Positions 10,481 to 23,219 are shown, numbered from the stretch's first letter. The stretch is DNA of 64,000 nt from Brachionus koreanus (GCA_016987375.1 PJRA01000196.1:1364705-1428704), one strand, 5' to 3'. Numbers and translations: made by a program. The notes: generated by a model from the sequence alone, not told the origin.

Positions 10481-13400
10481 TTAATCAATGACAAGTCTAT
10501 CTGATCCTTTGGCTCCATTCAAATCTCCAGTCTTAAACGTACCAGTTGCATATGGATTCATGCCTTGTGCTGAATTTTTGAAATGCTAGAAAAAAATAAA
10601 ATATTTTTATTAAATATCTAAAAACATAATTTTAATAGGCTTACTTCTGAATTTTTAAATTCAGAATATAAACTTAACAAGACGTGTATTGACTGAACAC
10701 GTGACTTGTAAACAGGTACATCCAGCAAAGCGCAAATAATATCAGCATTAGTATTTAGATCTACATTTAATTCAGGTGATGGCAAACTGACTTCTTTAAG
10801 TAAATCTTCGAATTCATGCGGCCATACTTGCATCAATGAGTCTATGCTTGGCATAGCGCGCTGATAATTGACTGATTGGACAGGCTTGTTTTTTTGCAAA
10901 GCGCTGATACTTTTAATCCAATTTTCAATGGCCTTGGTATTATTACCCTCGACACTTTTGACTGTTGTCTGAGGAGTTGCATCAACAGTTTGTCGTGACA
11001 AAGTGCGAAAAAATAAATCCAATACATGCGGATCACTTTGGTTCGAAGATGGCTCATCAACCACACTAAGTCCCAAGTTGTCTTGTTTGTTATCAGGACG
11101 AGGGATTTTTATGAAAGCATCTATATCGCCTATACTTGGAATATAGTCTGGAATAAACGGCTTTAACTTAAAATCAAGCTCAATATTCTGTGGTTGATAT
11201 CTTTCTATATATCTAAATATATCCTTTATTTCACTTGAAACTTGAAGGTCTCTGTAAACTGCTGGATCATATCCACCTGGTACATCATTGTAGCCTTCTT
11301 GTGAGTCTTCAGACTCGTTACCCTCTGAGCCGGTATCTCCCATATCCTGTTCCATTTTTTGATTCATGTGTTCGTTTGCCTAAAATTTAAATAATCAATA
11401 AAAATTTGCTCAGATTTTTTTTTTAAAAGCAATGATTAATAATTTATAAAATTAATTAAAATTTTACTAGCAAAAAAATAAAAAAATTACGCGTCTTTTA
11501 TACAAAGCTCTGTTCTAAAATTTTTTATTTAAAAAAAATTAAAAATTAAATTTTTTAAATCCCCACAAATAAAACCTATTCTAAATTAATATTACTAAAA
11601 TAAACTTAAAATTTAGAATAGACTTTTTTTCTAAATCATTTATCTAATCTGAAACTAATTTCTTAAACTTTTTGTAAAGCACCAATTTATAAAATTAATT
11701 ATACATTTTTAATTTTTTAAAAATGAACTTATTTATTTTTCTAAGATAAAAAATGTGGCTAAAGAGGTACAGATAGCTTTGAAATTTAATAAAAGAAATA
11801 CTAATTTGATACAAATTAAAATTAAATTTAATAAAATATCCTTGAAAAAATAATCAATTCAAATATTTTAATCTCAAGAAATTTAAAATTCATTTTTATT
11901 AATATTTTTTAGATATTATTTAATTAGTAAGAAAAAATAAAATGGCTAAATAGATTTTTTATGATTAAAAATATTTGAATTTATTTGAATTTAAATTGTT
12001 CACCAGCTTTAACATTCGAGCAGCCAAAATTTCCTAAACCATTAATCTCCAATCGTATCATTTTGGCATCCAGCAGATTGATACCAAACGAAACAAATAG
12101 TACAAATCTAATACCGACGAAATTAATGCTTTGAGAACAATCATCTTAGTTATAATTTCTGTCTTGCTCCAAATATTCAATATGAATATTGATTTTATCT
12201 TTAAATTGGATTTTTTTCAGCAAGATTTTTTGATTCTTTTTGATTGATAAATCAATTACTTAGATTAATTAATTGTTTGCCTTCTTGATATAATTTCTCT
12301 TATTTTTTTCACTTCTGTGACTTTATTTCACGCATAGGTAAAAATTTCAATTTTTTTGGCATTTGATTTCTTTAGTATTGAAATGTTTTGATACTAATTT
12401 CTGCATTATAGTAAATTCGTTAAATAAGCTAATAGTATTAACTTCTAATGTAAAAATTTGATATTATAATTGTGGTATGATTGACATTTGTTATTAACTA
12501 GACTTGAATCATTATTTTTAAGCGACTTTTTAAGAGTCAATAAATTTTTAAAAAATTCTTTTTACAATTACTATTTGCATTACTATTAAAAATGTGAAAA
12601 AAATAAAGTCGCAAAATTAATTTAAATCATATTAGATAAAAAAATACAAAATTTATTAAATTTGATTATTTTTAAAAAATTTTTAAAGTTTGAAATAGTT
12701 TTTATGTTTGTAATTTATTTTTATTTTAAATTTTTTTTAAGGTTTCATAAGCGTCAAGAAGAAAATGCATCATAAGTCTCAAAGTTTGTACTAAGCTTAA
12801 CAAAAAAAAGACATATTGGATCAAAATGAAACGACTGATGATTAACGTATACATTTATTTATATTAATTATATATATTTTTTATTCAATCACACAATCTC
12901 CATCTAGATGGTCGATTTCCTTTTCAAACAAGAAAATTAAACAAGGGTGTCTACCTAAATAGCTTTTTACAGAAGTTCCTCCTAAAATTTCGAAATAGCG
13001 CCTCAAACCTTTAAAACTATTTCACTTTTCTTTTATAATAATTATCTTTAATTAAATTTATTTAACAAATCAATAATATTCTTCTTTTTTTTTCAATAAA
13101 ACTTTGAAAACTTATTATATTACTTTATGCTCAGAAAAAAAAATATTATTTTTTTATTATCTAGTTTCAAATAACTAGATTCGGAAAAAAAATTTAACTC
13201 AATTTTTGACAAAATTACACGAATTAGAGTGTTTAAAAAAGGATATAATTTTCCAATTTTCATAAATCTTAATATATCTTTGGGATTTATTAGGATCTTG
13301 TTTTTTTGCAGTTATTACACAGAATAATAAAGAAAGTAGTTATAAAAGAGCAATTTGGCGACTTGTGATCCAGACAAACAATAGAGGAACAATAACAAAA

Positions 13401-14527
13401 ATAATAAATACAATTCAAATCGTTTTTACTAATATTTTTTACTCTTTTTAAATAATAGTGATTTTCTAAACGTATGAGATCATAGTATTGCACTGTGAAA
13501 CTATAGACAATTAAGTTGGTCTGAGTTGGTGTTGTAGTTATTGAGAGAATCGTATTAATGATTATAATTTCTAAAAAAATGTATTTAAATTTAATTGCGC
13601 ATTTTAAATATAAAATTTTAAAAATTTATTAATTTAATTAACTTTAAATACTTTTCAAAAAGATACATGAAATATTTGACTGCACAAAAAATTGTTAATA
13701 AAAATGTTCTCCAGTGTCTAATTTTTTTTTCTTTTAAAATTTATATTAGTAGAAATTGATCTATTTGTGGGGTTAGACGAGAAATTTTTATAATTTGGCA
13801 TTAAATTGACCCTACAACTAACATGTGCCATTGTCTAAGTGAATAAAATTCCTAATGAAAACTAGCAAGCATTATACATTTAGCAACACTAAACAAGATT
13901 TAAATTAATTTTACTATTTTTTCATTCATTAAAGAAGGTGTTGACATGGGGGTTTTATATGAATTTTTTTTAGACTTATCCATTTGATCATAACTTGAAT
14001 TATTATTGGCAATTATGATATTATTAGAAAAAATAGCGTTATGCTGCAATTGAGAATGCCTTATCTCAGTGTCAAGTAAATTTGTTTCCGACTCATTAAG
14101 TTTAAACTAAGTCAATAAATGTGTGTTAAATTAAATTCGATTTAGACGAACAATTACCTTGGGTGTTTCAATTGGGCTTTGAGTTTCGCTTTGTGGTTCA
14201 CTCATTCTGTGAGGATTATTGATTCCTGGGTCTCTAATTTGAGAATGGGATGACAACGATGAAGATGATGGAGGGGGCGTATTCCTTGGATGCGAGACTT
14301 GTTGTGGGTGAAGTTGGTTTCTGCTGTAATTTGGTTGCTGTTGGCTACGGGGGTTGCGGGGCGTTGGTGTGTAAATGCTTGGTACCTCTTCTCCGTCTGG
14401 AACTTCTAACAATTCGTCGTAGTGCTGATTTTGAATTAGTCTCTTCAAAATTAAAGTTATTTTTTGAACTGAATTTTTTTTATAAATAAAATTCTACTTG
14501 CTGTTCTTCGTCAGAATCATCAGCCAT
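10481..14527 (-). CDS. IFT46: Intraflagellar transport protein 46
   Basis: IFT46 is an IFT-B core protein needed to carry cargo, notably outer-arm dynein, into cilia. Exons, minus strand: 14527-14498, 14442-14158, 14106-13915, 11379-10645, 10585-10481; every intron is phase 0. They give 448 aa. The conserved core is in exon 4: YDPAVYRDLQVSSEIKDIF, LKPFIPDYIPSIGDIDAF, RPDNKQDNLGL, VPVYKSRVQSIHVLLSLYSE. The last exon begins HFKNSAQG and ends RLVID. Exon 1 (MADDSDEEQQ) resembles the acidic vertebrate N-terminus. Exons 2-3 add about 159 Pro/Ser/Asn-rich residues and make it much longer than the usual 300 aa. An ATG at 11367 could give a shorter 280-aa form. Intron 3 is 2.5 kb. Confidence 0.88.
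11380..13914. other. Long intron of IFT46
   Basis: A 2,535-bp AT-rich intron bounded by GT (13914) and AG (11380) on the minus strand. No nested gene or recognisable transposon seen. Confidence 0.55.
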
Positions 14528-15120
14528 AATACATAAAACAACAATGTTCTAAACAATTTTGTTTTGTTGCTTGAATAATGGAGAGTCTATTTAGTCAATG
14601 AAGAAAATTGAAAGAAAAATATTAGAAAAATGCATTTTTTAGAAAATATTTAGGTCTTGAAAAAAATTCAAAATTGTCATAGTAACCAGAATAAATTAGA
14701 TTCTTTTCCATTTGAACATTGCTATTTTAATTTTCTCAAAATGTTCAATTACTAATCTGTAATAATAAATTCATGATTTATTCAATTTTATTAACCTCTA
14801 AATTAACCTCTAATTTTATTAACTTTTATTAAAATATTTTTCTTGGGTATTTTTTTTGGGCCATTAAAAACGATACCACCAAAATAAAATAGAATTCATC
14901 TATTTGTACTCTCTACCGAGCTAATACTCCTTGAGATTAAAAAAATAAAAATTTACTACCCCCAAATATTGAATAAAATTTCCAAATTATTAAGATTATT
15001 CACAAAAAAAATTAATTGACACCAAATAAAATAATAAAACACTAATTTTTATTTTATTTACACTTATTTAATTAAACTTTTACTTTATATAAAAAATGAA
15101 TTAAATTAAAAACAAATGAC
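14528..15120. other. Spacer upstream of IFT46
   Basis: AT-rich, with no coding sequence recognised. It should hold the IFT46 promoter; no specific motif is called. Confidence 0.5.
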
Positions 15121-15139
15121 CGCAATTTTTTATCGTTGA

Positions 15140-16320
15140 CACTTATTAATTGAATTTTTTTAATCAATGTAATTTTGGAAATATTAAAAAAGCACTTCTT
15201 TCTTTAAAAAAACAATGGAAAATAAAATCCATTATTATTCAGTATTTTTACGATATGCCTAGAAAAAACAAAACAAACAATGAATACTCCCTTCTTTTTG
15301 CAGACGACCTTGTCACCTTTTCTATTTATAAAAAACAGTGTAATTTAGAAGATAAAATCAATAAATACTTGAATGATCTAGAACAGTGGCTTCGCAACTG
15401 GAAAATGAAAACATCAATTGAAAAGTCTTGTTCGATGGTCTTTTCAAAACAAAACAAGGAAAAGGCTGGTCTAAACTTAAGAGTCTATGGAAATAAAATT
15501 ACTAGACAAAAAGAGACAAAATTTCTTGGGTTAAAATTGGATTCTAAATTAAATTTTAAACCAATGATAGATGGAGGAACATTGTAATTCAAGGCTCAAT
15601 TTAATAAAGATTTTATCGAATAAAAAATGGTGTCTAAATTATAAAAATTTAGAAAATCTTTAGTTGGATCCATTTTGGATTATACTTTTACATGTCTTAA
15701 CTCATTCTCTGAAATTAATATTAATAGATTACAGGTAATCCAAAATTCAGCTGTTCGGTCTATTCTAAATCTAAAATACGACACACCCTCAAATATATTA
15801 CATCACGAGGCCTTAAATAAGCTTAAATTACTAACAGTCTTCAATCGACTTTTTGAGTTGAGTGAGAGATATGTTGGATCAGGGTTGAGTCAGTTAAATT
15901 CACTTGTTGTAAATACGGTTTTGAATCAAGATATATCGAATACCCGACTCCGTTGTGTAATTGCTACCTAACTATTTCTTCTTTTTTCCCTGAACAATCA
16001 AACATCTAAAAATATGTATCTGTAACTAAATTTTATCCGTAACTTTAGTTTTAATTTTGATTTCCCTACANNNNNNNNNNNNNNNNNNATTTTTTTATCT
16101 TATCTTACTTTATTTTTATTTTTATTCATTTTTTTTTCTTTTTCTTTTTTTTAATCTGAAGGAGCTATAGCTCGGTACAGAAATTACAAATAAATAATAA
16201 ATAGTGTTCATTTATATTTTTGTATTTAACTTTTGTATATCTTAAATTATATATATTTTATATTTCGGCTACCAGGGTGGCCACTTTCTATTTTAGATAA
16301 ATAAAGTTATTAAAATTCAT
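15140..16320 (+). mobile_element. Non-LTR retrotransposon relic with RT palm
   Basis: The first piece (15150-15584) keeps the RT palm: DMPRKNKTNNEYSLLFADDL with catalytic FADD, then LNDLEQWLRNWKMKTS and TKFLGLKLDSKLNFKP. After a break, 15675-15968 encodes the connecting tail: INRLQVIQNSAVRSILNL, NILHHEALNKLKLL, FNRLFELSERYVGSG. A 3' UTR-like tail runs to about 16315 with a terminal AATAAAG. Nearby stops and the missing 5' half show it is dead. The layout fits Jockey-like LINEs; related pieces lie at 27360-27790 and 51270-52080. Confidence 0.85.
16071..16088. other. Assembly gap (18 N)
   Basis: Eighteen consecutive N within the 3' end of the LINE relic. True gap size is unknown. Confidence 1.
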
Positions 16321-16379
16321 TAATTATATCTTTTTAATTATTATTTGTAAAACACTTCACTATGCTATTTAATTTTTAT

Positions 16380-16530
16380 AATTTTTTAATGCATATACTG
16401 TTTGACACGATTCCAGAGTTTTTACAAAGTATTTAAATTTGGGTGATACGAACCTTATATCAGATGGAACATTTTGCAGAACAATTTTTTAAATCCTTAG
16501 AAAAAAAATATTTTAAGTTCAAATTTTTAT
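16380..16530 (+). repeat. Repeat family A copy
   Basis: Core at about 16430-16490, with TTTGGGTGATACGAACCTT, ATATCAG and ACATTTTGCAGAACAA. Same orientation as 4190-4345. Confidence 0.65.
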
Positions 16531-16544
16531 TTGTTTGTAGCAGC

Positions 16545-16640
16545 ACAAAGCAGCACCCCATTTTTTCACCAACAGAGTTGTAAATATATGGAATGGATTA
16601 CCGTAAGAGGTACAAAAATATCTATAAATCTTTATTTTTC
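16545..16640 (+). mobile_element. LINE C-terminal fragment
   Basis: Encodes HFFTNRVVNIWNGLP then a stop and EVQK, the common C-terminal motif of Jockey/CR1-like LINE proteins. Only about 25 codons survive. Confidence 0.6.
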
Positions 16641-17016
16641 GTTTATTTAAATAAATAAAAAAATCCTTGGCAAATAGCATATACTATGACTTTAGGTATT
16701 TAAAGTTTAATTTGTTTAATAAAAATTAAATATTATATTTTATTTCGTTTAAACATAATTGAAGACAAAAATCATGTGTGTTAACATCAGTTTAATGTAT
16801 ATGAAATATTATAATTTGAATAAAATAGCTATCTTTTAAACTAAAAAAAAATTGTTTAAAGTCAACTAAAAACAAAAGTTAATAATGAATTTTCTAAAAG
16901 TTCTAAATTTGAAAAAAAATAATTTTATAAAGTAAATTGAATAGTTAAAATAATTAAAAAATAAATATGATTTAAAATTTTTTTCAATATAAACTTTAAG
17001 TCCAAAACGATTTGCT

Positions 17017-20000
17017 ATGATAAAAATGAGCCAAGATAAATTAGACGGAGCTGGTCTTATTGCAAAAAGCTTAAGAGAACAAGGCGTTGAGTATATGTTC
17101 GGAGTGGTTGGTATTCCTGTAATTGAAATAGCCCTTAGAGCTCAACAGTATGGTATCAAATATGTAGGCATGCGAAATGAACAATCAGCAAGTTACGCTG
17201 CTTCGGCAATAGGATACTTGACCAGAAAGTATTAGTTCTTAAAAAATTTAAGCATACATTTAAACATATTTGTAAAGACCAGCTGTTGCTCTATGTGTAT
17301 CAGGTCCTGGTTTTGTGCATACATTGGCCGGTATGGCTAATGCAAATGAGAACGCTTGGCCCTTGTTGGTTGTTGGAGGATCATCCGATTTAGGCCAAGA
17401 AAGTCAGGGTGCTTTTCAAGAATATCCTCAAGTTGCACTAGGAAAAAATTTTGCCAAATATTCGGCTAGACCATCAAGTTTGTCAAATATTCCATTTTTT
17501 GTTGAAAAAGCATTTCGAACAGCCACTTATGGCCGACCAGGCACTGCATACCTTGACTTTCCTGCTGAGATGATCACTTCAACCATTGAACCAGACGAAG
17601 TTGCTTGTTCAGCACTGTGCGGTGAAGCACCAAGACCTTTGACTTCGGAAGAAAATTTGCAAAAAGTCTATGAAGCTTTAAAAGAAGCCAAAAAACCGTT
17701 GATAATCATTGGAAAAGGTGCTGCTTATTCTCAAGCTGAAAAAGAAATAAATAAACTTGTTGAATCATTGGGGATACCATTTTTGCCTAGTCCAATGGGC
17801 AAGGGTGTGGTCGATGATGACCATTCTTTGTGTGTAAGTGCAGCTCGATCAACGTAATTAAATAAAAAATTTGCTTTTTTAATTTTAAAATTTTATTTTT
17901 AAAAAAGAGCTTTAAAAGAGGCTGATTTGATTGTTTTATTAGGTGCAAGGCTGAACTGGATGCTTCATTTTGGTCAACCACCTCGTTTTGCTGAAAAAGT
18001 AAAAATTATTCAAGTTGATTTGAATGCAGAGGAGTTGGGAAACAATACAACTGATTGTATCAAAATTCAAGCAGATTTAAAATCGTTTGGTAAACAGGTA
18101 ATTTTGACAAGAAAAAAACTCAATTTTATTTTTGATTAAATTAAATAAAAAATTTAGATGAATGACTTTTTAGATGGTAAAAAAATACACATTGATAGAC
18201 AATGGTGGGATCTATTGGCAAAAAAAGTCGAGAAAAACAAAAATGTTATTCAATCTATGGCAAATGATTCCACTTTGCCTTTGAATTATTATGCTGCTTA
18301 TGCACAAATAAAAAAAGTTCTACCAAAAAATAGCATCATTGTGTCTGAAGGTGCCAACACTATGGACACTAGTCGTAGTATCATGAATCATTCGGAACCA
18401 AGACATAGGTATGATAAAGTTTTTATTTTTTTTTCATGAATATTTTCACACGATTCCTATTTATTTTCATAAATGTATGCGTGATTTGTTCGAAATTGAT
18501 TTATCTCGCTTCAAAATCATAATTTTATTTTTATTCAAAAAAATAACTTATTTTCTTTTTAGGGAATCTAATGCTGTTGTTCATTATATCGTATTGTGTA
18601 ACAGATTTTTTTTTATCTTTATTTGAGTTTGAATTTCAGTAAAGTGGGATAATTTGAAGCAATTTTTTTAGACTAAAAGCCAAAATTCCCGTTCAAATCC
18701 CCTAACGTGGTGCTATTAGTAATAACGAAAAAAAAGAGCTATTTTTCTTCAGTAAAATGGAGAATAATCATATTACAAAAGAGAACATATTTTATTAAAC
18801 ATCACATAAAAAATAATTAATTTTCACATAAATCATTAGCAGTAAAAAAATTCTAAAGTTAAAAATTGTTCCTATCACAGAACTATTTAGAGTATCATAA
18901 ATTTTTATAAAGTATCACAAAAAAGATTGAAGTGTCACAGTATAAATTTTTGACCAAATTTCGAGTCATTTTACTTAGACTAATCACTTTCATTTGCTGA
19001 AAATTGTCAACAAACTATATTTGTGGAAATTTGAACCTTTTTTTGAAGTTGAGTCTTCGGTTGTGACTTTAGAATGTGAGACTCAATTATTTGCTGTTTT
19101 GGTGTTCTTTGAATAAAGTTGAATTAATTAATATTTATTGTTACTTTTTGGATTTTGAAATTTAATAATGTCAATTGAAACGTGTGGTACTAAATTTGAA
19201 TTTTTTAAATTTGAATTGTGGTACTAAACAGAATTGGCATACAATTATTTAAAACAAATTATTAATTAAATAAGGGTTATATTTAGAACAAATTTAGAAC
19301 AAATTATTTTATTTAATGTTATTTATTTGACAAAAGTAACACAAGAGTTTCATTTGGCTGTTTTGTCAATGCTTTTGATGTAGTTTCGGACGACCTGGAC
19401 GTCTTTTTCTTTCAAGAGGAATGTTCATAGCAATTTCTTTGAAGTTACAGAGTTCTAAAATTAGATAAATTAAATATTCATATTAAAAAAAATTTAAAAT
19501 ACTTGCATAGTCGAGAGCTTATGGCAATCACATGATCACATTTGTAGTTTTTTAACTACCCTGTGCAATTGCATCTACTCAATTCCCATTCTTTTTGGTT
19601 GATATTCACTACATAGAATGAATTAAAAAATCAATAAAATCATAGAAATTAGATATTGTCTCAAAACTTTGACTGGCGTAACGCTTTGCTTCAGAGTTTT
19701 CCAGAGTTAATTGCTCTTTTGATGGAATATAATATTTGATCTCAATTTTCAAAACTGGTTTATCTAGCCGTTGCCACTTGTAAGCATTTGTCCAATCCTG
19801 TGTTGTAGAAAAAAATCTACAGAAAGGAAAATAAGTTTTACCTTTTCCTCAATTTTTTAAAATCGAGAAAAGAAATGACACTTTTATTTATAATGGCAAA
19901 ATAAGTTGTTTTTAAATAAAGTAAACTAATACAAAAATTAAATCTTTTGAGAATTTCATATTTTATACACATTTAATTTTTTTTACATCTCCAGAATATG

Positions 20001-21236
20001 GCGCTATTTGAATCAAATAAATAGATTTAATTTTTATAAATGGAAAAAATAAATGATAATTTTATTTTTAATGGCAAAATTTGCTTTTTTTTTAAATAAA
20101 ATTTATATTTTTATAAAACTGAATTGTTAGAAATGCAAAATTGAAAATAATCAACGATTTTCAAAATTTAAATCTAAATTGTCTGAAGATTTAGTGACAT
20201 TTAAATTTTGATATATATTATCTTTAAAATGAGTGAATAGTTTTTAGAGGAAATAATGCCGAAATTTGAATAAAAGCTTCTTGATTTAAATTTTGCATTT
20301 CTAGCAATTAATTCAGTTTTATAAAAAAAAATTAAAAATTTAATATAAAAAAAAACTAGTTTTGTGGACTAAATAGATTCATCAATTTTTTTACTTGTTT
20401 TGGTAAGTCAAAATAAATATGCAATTAAAATAAAGTGAATTTAATAGAAAAATATTAAAAAAAGCACATTTTTTTAAATATGATCCGTGAAAATCTTAAC
20501 GCAAAAAAGTTACAAATTGTTCTTTATTATTCTTAAAAATTTTGAAACCAATTCATTCTCAACTTATCAAAAATAAATTAGATTTTTTCTAAATAAACTC
20601 TTAAAAATAATTCTAATTAAAAATTGTGGTTTAATCAAAGATTGGATGCTGGCTCTTTCGGAACAATGGGAGTAGGAAGTGGCTTTGCTATTGCTGCTGC
20701 TTTGCACTGCAGGGACTACCATCCGAGCAAAAAAGTCATTTGCATTCAAGGAGACAGTGCTTTTGGCTTTGGTGGAATGGAAATAGAAACAGCATACAGA
20801 TACAATTTACCAATTATTTTCATTATATTTAACAATAATGGAATTTACGGTGGTTTGGACACCGAGAGCTTTGCAGGACTTAAGGAATCTGGTGACCCGA
20901 CTATAAAGTAAAATTTAGTTTAATAGATATATGTGTTTACTAATGTAAGCTTGTAGCTTGCCTCCAATGAGTCTAACAGCTGGTATAAGATACGAAAAAT
21001 TCGCCAATGCATTCGAAAACTTCAAAGGTTATTTTGTTCAAACACCAGATGAAATTTGCACAGCTCTTCGACAAGCTTTATCAGAAACAAGCACACCTTC
21101 AATAATCAACATTGAAATCAGTCCTTCAGCTGATAGAAAAGCACAGGTAAAATTGAAAAAGAAAGAAAAAAAAATTTTTCTCAAATTAATTTGCATTCCT
21201 TAGGAATTTCCATGGTTAACCAAATCCAAATTATAA
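17017..21236 (+). CDS. HACL1: 2-hydroxyacyl-CoA lyase, peroxisomal
   Basis: HACL1 is a thiamine-diphosphate enzyme of peroxisomal alpha-oxidation, cleaving 2-hydroxyacyl-CoAs to formyl-CoA and a shortened aldehyde. Exons: 17017-17228, 17278-17853, 17908-18097, 18158-18408, 20641-20907, 20957-21146, 21204-21236. They join in frame to 572 aa, close to the human protein's length. The N-terminal ThDP domain has [20 protein letters not shown] with the cofactor-activating Glu. The C-terminal domain has [17 protein letters not shown], the Mg/ThDP motif. The protein ends WLTKSKL: SKL is the canonical PTS1 import signal. Two close Met codons (17017, 17026) could start. Oxalyl-CoA decarboxylase is a relative, but overall match and targeting favour HACL1. 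Intron 4 is 2.2 kb, the others 48-60 bp. Confidence 0.93.
19360..19830 (-). mobile_element. MULE transposase relic inside HACL1 intron 4
   Basis: The minus strand encodes the C-terminal end of a Mutator-like transposase: [20 protein letters not shown], then a SWIM zinc finger ([10 protein letters not shown], a stop where Trp is expected, [13 protein letters not shown]). After a probable short intron comes [12 protein letters not shown], a typical MULE tail. The CxC..CxH pattern is intact but the frame carries stops. It probably explains much of the unusual length of this intron. Confidence 0.7.
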
Positions 21237-21588
21237 TGCATTGCATTTCCGTCATTATTATCAATTAAATAATAATTTTTGTTCATAATATTTGCCGGCT
21301 CAAAGTGTGCATGTTAGCTTGTTTGAAATTATTTATTTTAGACGAATAAATGTTCTAAATTTTAATAATAAATTTTAACTTTATTTTTTTGTTTTTTTTT
21401 TTTTATAAATTATTCAAAATTTATATTACTAATAATAATAATAAGCTTGTCAAAATCATAAATTGAATATTTCGACTAAGACATATAAGCTTTGATTGTA
21501 TCTGTAAATTTCGGGTAATTAAAAATAAAAAAAAAATTTAATTTTTAGACAAAATTTATTGCTGCATAGAATGACAATATAGAGACAA
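21237..21588. other. Spacer between HACL1 and the ETS gene
   Basis: 352 bp, AT-rich, with no ORF of note. It must hold the HACL1 terminator and the ETS promoter if both are independent. Confidence 0.5.
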
Positions 21589-22035
21589 ATGGCGAATTAC
21601 TTGCATTCATGGTCGCACTCTTCAGAAAGTCAATCAGACTCGATAGAACTAGAAACCCAAGATGATTTTTCCGATTCTTTCATGGACCTGGAAATTCTTT
21701 CAAATGAGTTTTGCGAGGCAAACGTAAATCTGTGGGAATTTTTGCTAGAATTACTTGAAGACAAGCGATTTAGGCATGTAATCAGATGGTCCGGACCTGG
21801 ATTCAGCCAATACCATGACAACGAATTTATCCTGATTGATCCTCGTGAGGTGGCGAGGCTTTTTGCCATCCGATCCAACAAGCCTTTTACTCTTAATTAC
21901 AGCAAATTTAACCGAATTCTTCGCTCTTATTACAACAAGAAAAAAATTCTATTCAAAATTAGTGGAAAATCAAACACATTTTCGTTTAGATTCAATGTAT
22001 TGCCTTATCTTCATAAGTTAAGGCTAAATCATTAG
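21589..22035 (+). CDS. Small ETS-domain transcription factor
   Basis: A single-exon 148-aa protein. An acidic, Ser-rich N-terminus (1-45) is followed by an ETS winged-helix DNA-binding domain (about 47-136): LWEFLLELLEDKRF, FILIDPREVARLFAIRSNKP, and the recognition helix YSKFNRILRSYYNKK. In that helix the two arginines that contact the GGA core are kept (R109, R112). The Trp-to-Phe loop (WSGPGFSQYHDNEF) is several residues longer than the usual WTGDGWEF. No Pointed domain or activation region is present. It should be nuclear and bind GGA-core sites, possibly as a repressor or competitor; that role is inference. An upstream 5' exon joined by splicing cannot be excluded. Confidence 0.85.
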   Translation: MANYLHSWSHSSESQSDSIELETQDDFSDSFMDLEILSNEFCEANVNLWEFLLELLEDKRFRHVIRWSGPGFSQYHDNEFILIDPREVARLFAIRSNKPFTLNYSKFNRILRSYYNKKKILFKISGKSNTFSFRFNVLPYLHKLRLNH

Positions 22036-22785
22036 ACATGTTTTGAACATACCTTGTACCTATTGCTAGTGTAAATTCTATTTAGTACGTTTATTTTTGA
22101 CAAATTTATTAACCAAGTTTTTCCAGAAAATTATTGATATTTTAACTCAGCTTTTTTTTGCAATAAATATAAAATAAAAATATTTATCTTTTTTTTTATT
22201 AAAAATTCTAGTGATGTTGGTTAAGTTTGGTCAGCTGGTTACCAAATTTAGGTTAGCCAATTTTAGATTATCCAAAATTGACTATTTTGATCGACCAAAT
22301 TTCGACCTAAATTCAGTTATTTAGACTTTGTAATCTTTCTGAATTTTAATTACAAAATTTAAAGTACAATATTTAAAGTATAATTTTTGAATAAAATTAA
22401 ATTCACGCTTTAATTTATCTTTAATAAAAATTATAATTGATCTTGATCCTAAACCATTTTTTTTTCAAAAAATGGAAAGTTTAATTTCAGAGTTGTTTAA
22501 AAGTCACAAGTCTAGGACTTTTAATTTTATAAAAAAATTTCAAGTCCGTAAAAAGTTAATTTCGTCTTGGTATTTGCCGACCCCAATTCTAAAAGTGCGC
22601 TTACTAACTCACATTTTTGCCGGTATCATAGTTTTCATAAGATTTTATAAATGTACTTTAATAAAAACAAATGTTAACTTTATTTTAAAAATGAAAATTA
22701 AAATATTATGTAAAAACTTCAAATTACTTTTATATTTTTAAAATTTTTCTTCTTTTCTTTAATTTTCTATGCAGTTTTATCTAAA
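22036..22785. other. AT-rich spacer
   Basis: No gene supported. An 89-codon frame at 22472-22741 is Lys/Phe/Ile-rich, with no family resemblance or splice context; I treat it as chance. Confidence 0.45.
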
Positions 22786-22906
22786 AACGCAATTATCCGA
22801 ATTTAATGAAATGTCATAAAAGAATTTTTTACATGTTTTAACAGCTTGTCACTAAAATAGAGTAATCTATTTTAAAGACATGTCACTAAATTCCGATAAT
22901 TACGTT
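22786..22906. mobile_element. MITE with TAATTATCCGAATT-type TIRs (short copy)
   Basis: A 121-bp element whose ends are about 30-bp imperfect inverted repeats: left AACGCAATTATCCGAATTTA, right the complement of AACGTAATTATCGGAATTTA. Both continue into TGA(A/C)ATGTC. A 360-bp relative is at 36770-37129. No transposase is linked. Confidence 0.75.
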
Positions 22907-23219
22907 AATTCCAATTTTTAGAAGTTTCAACTAGTTTAATTTTGAATAAAAATAAAATGGATTGTTAAATTTTTCTAACAATGTTCTTCCTTAAGTAATT
23001 AAAGGGTTTCATATAAATAGGCTGGCCTGAAAATTCTAATTAATTTGAATCATAAATATTGGTGAGAAATTTTTTTTAATTATTTTCTTTTTTAAACTAC
23101 ATCAATTTTTCATCTTATTTTTAAACTAATATTTTAAAGTTCAAAAATTTTTTCTTTCATTTTCAAAAATAAAATTTCTTAGAAATAATGAATTTTTTAA
23201 TTTTGAACTAATTTTAAGT

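Noticed and set aside
18670..18720. tRNA-like GTTCAAATCC
   Set aside because: No acceptor stem, D arm or A box at the right distance.
22472..22741. 89-codon frame beginning MESLISELF
   Set aside because: Composition is that of AT-rich noise; it continues into poly-Lys/Phe and has no conserved motif.
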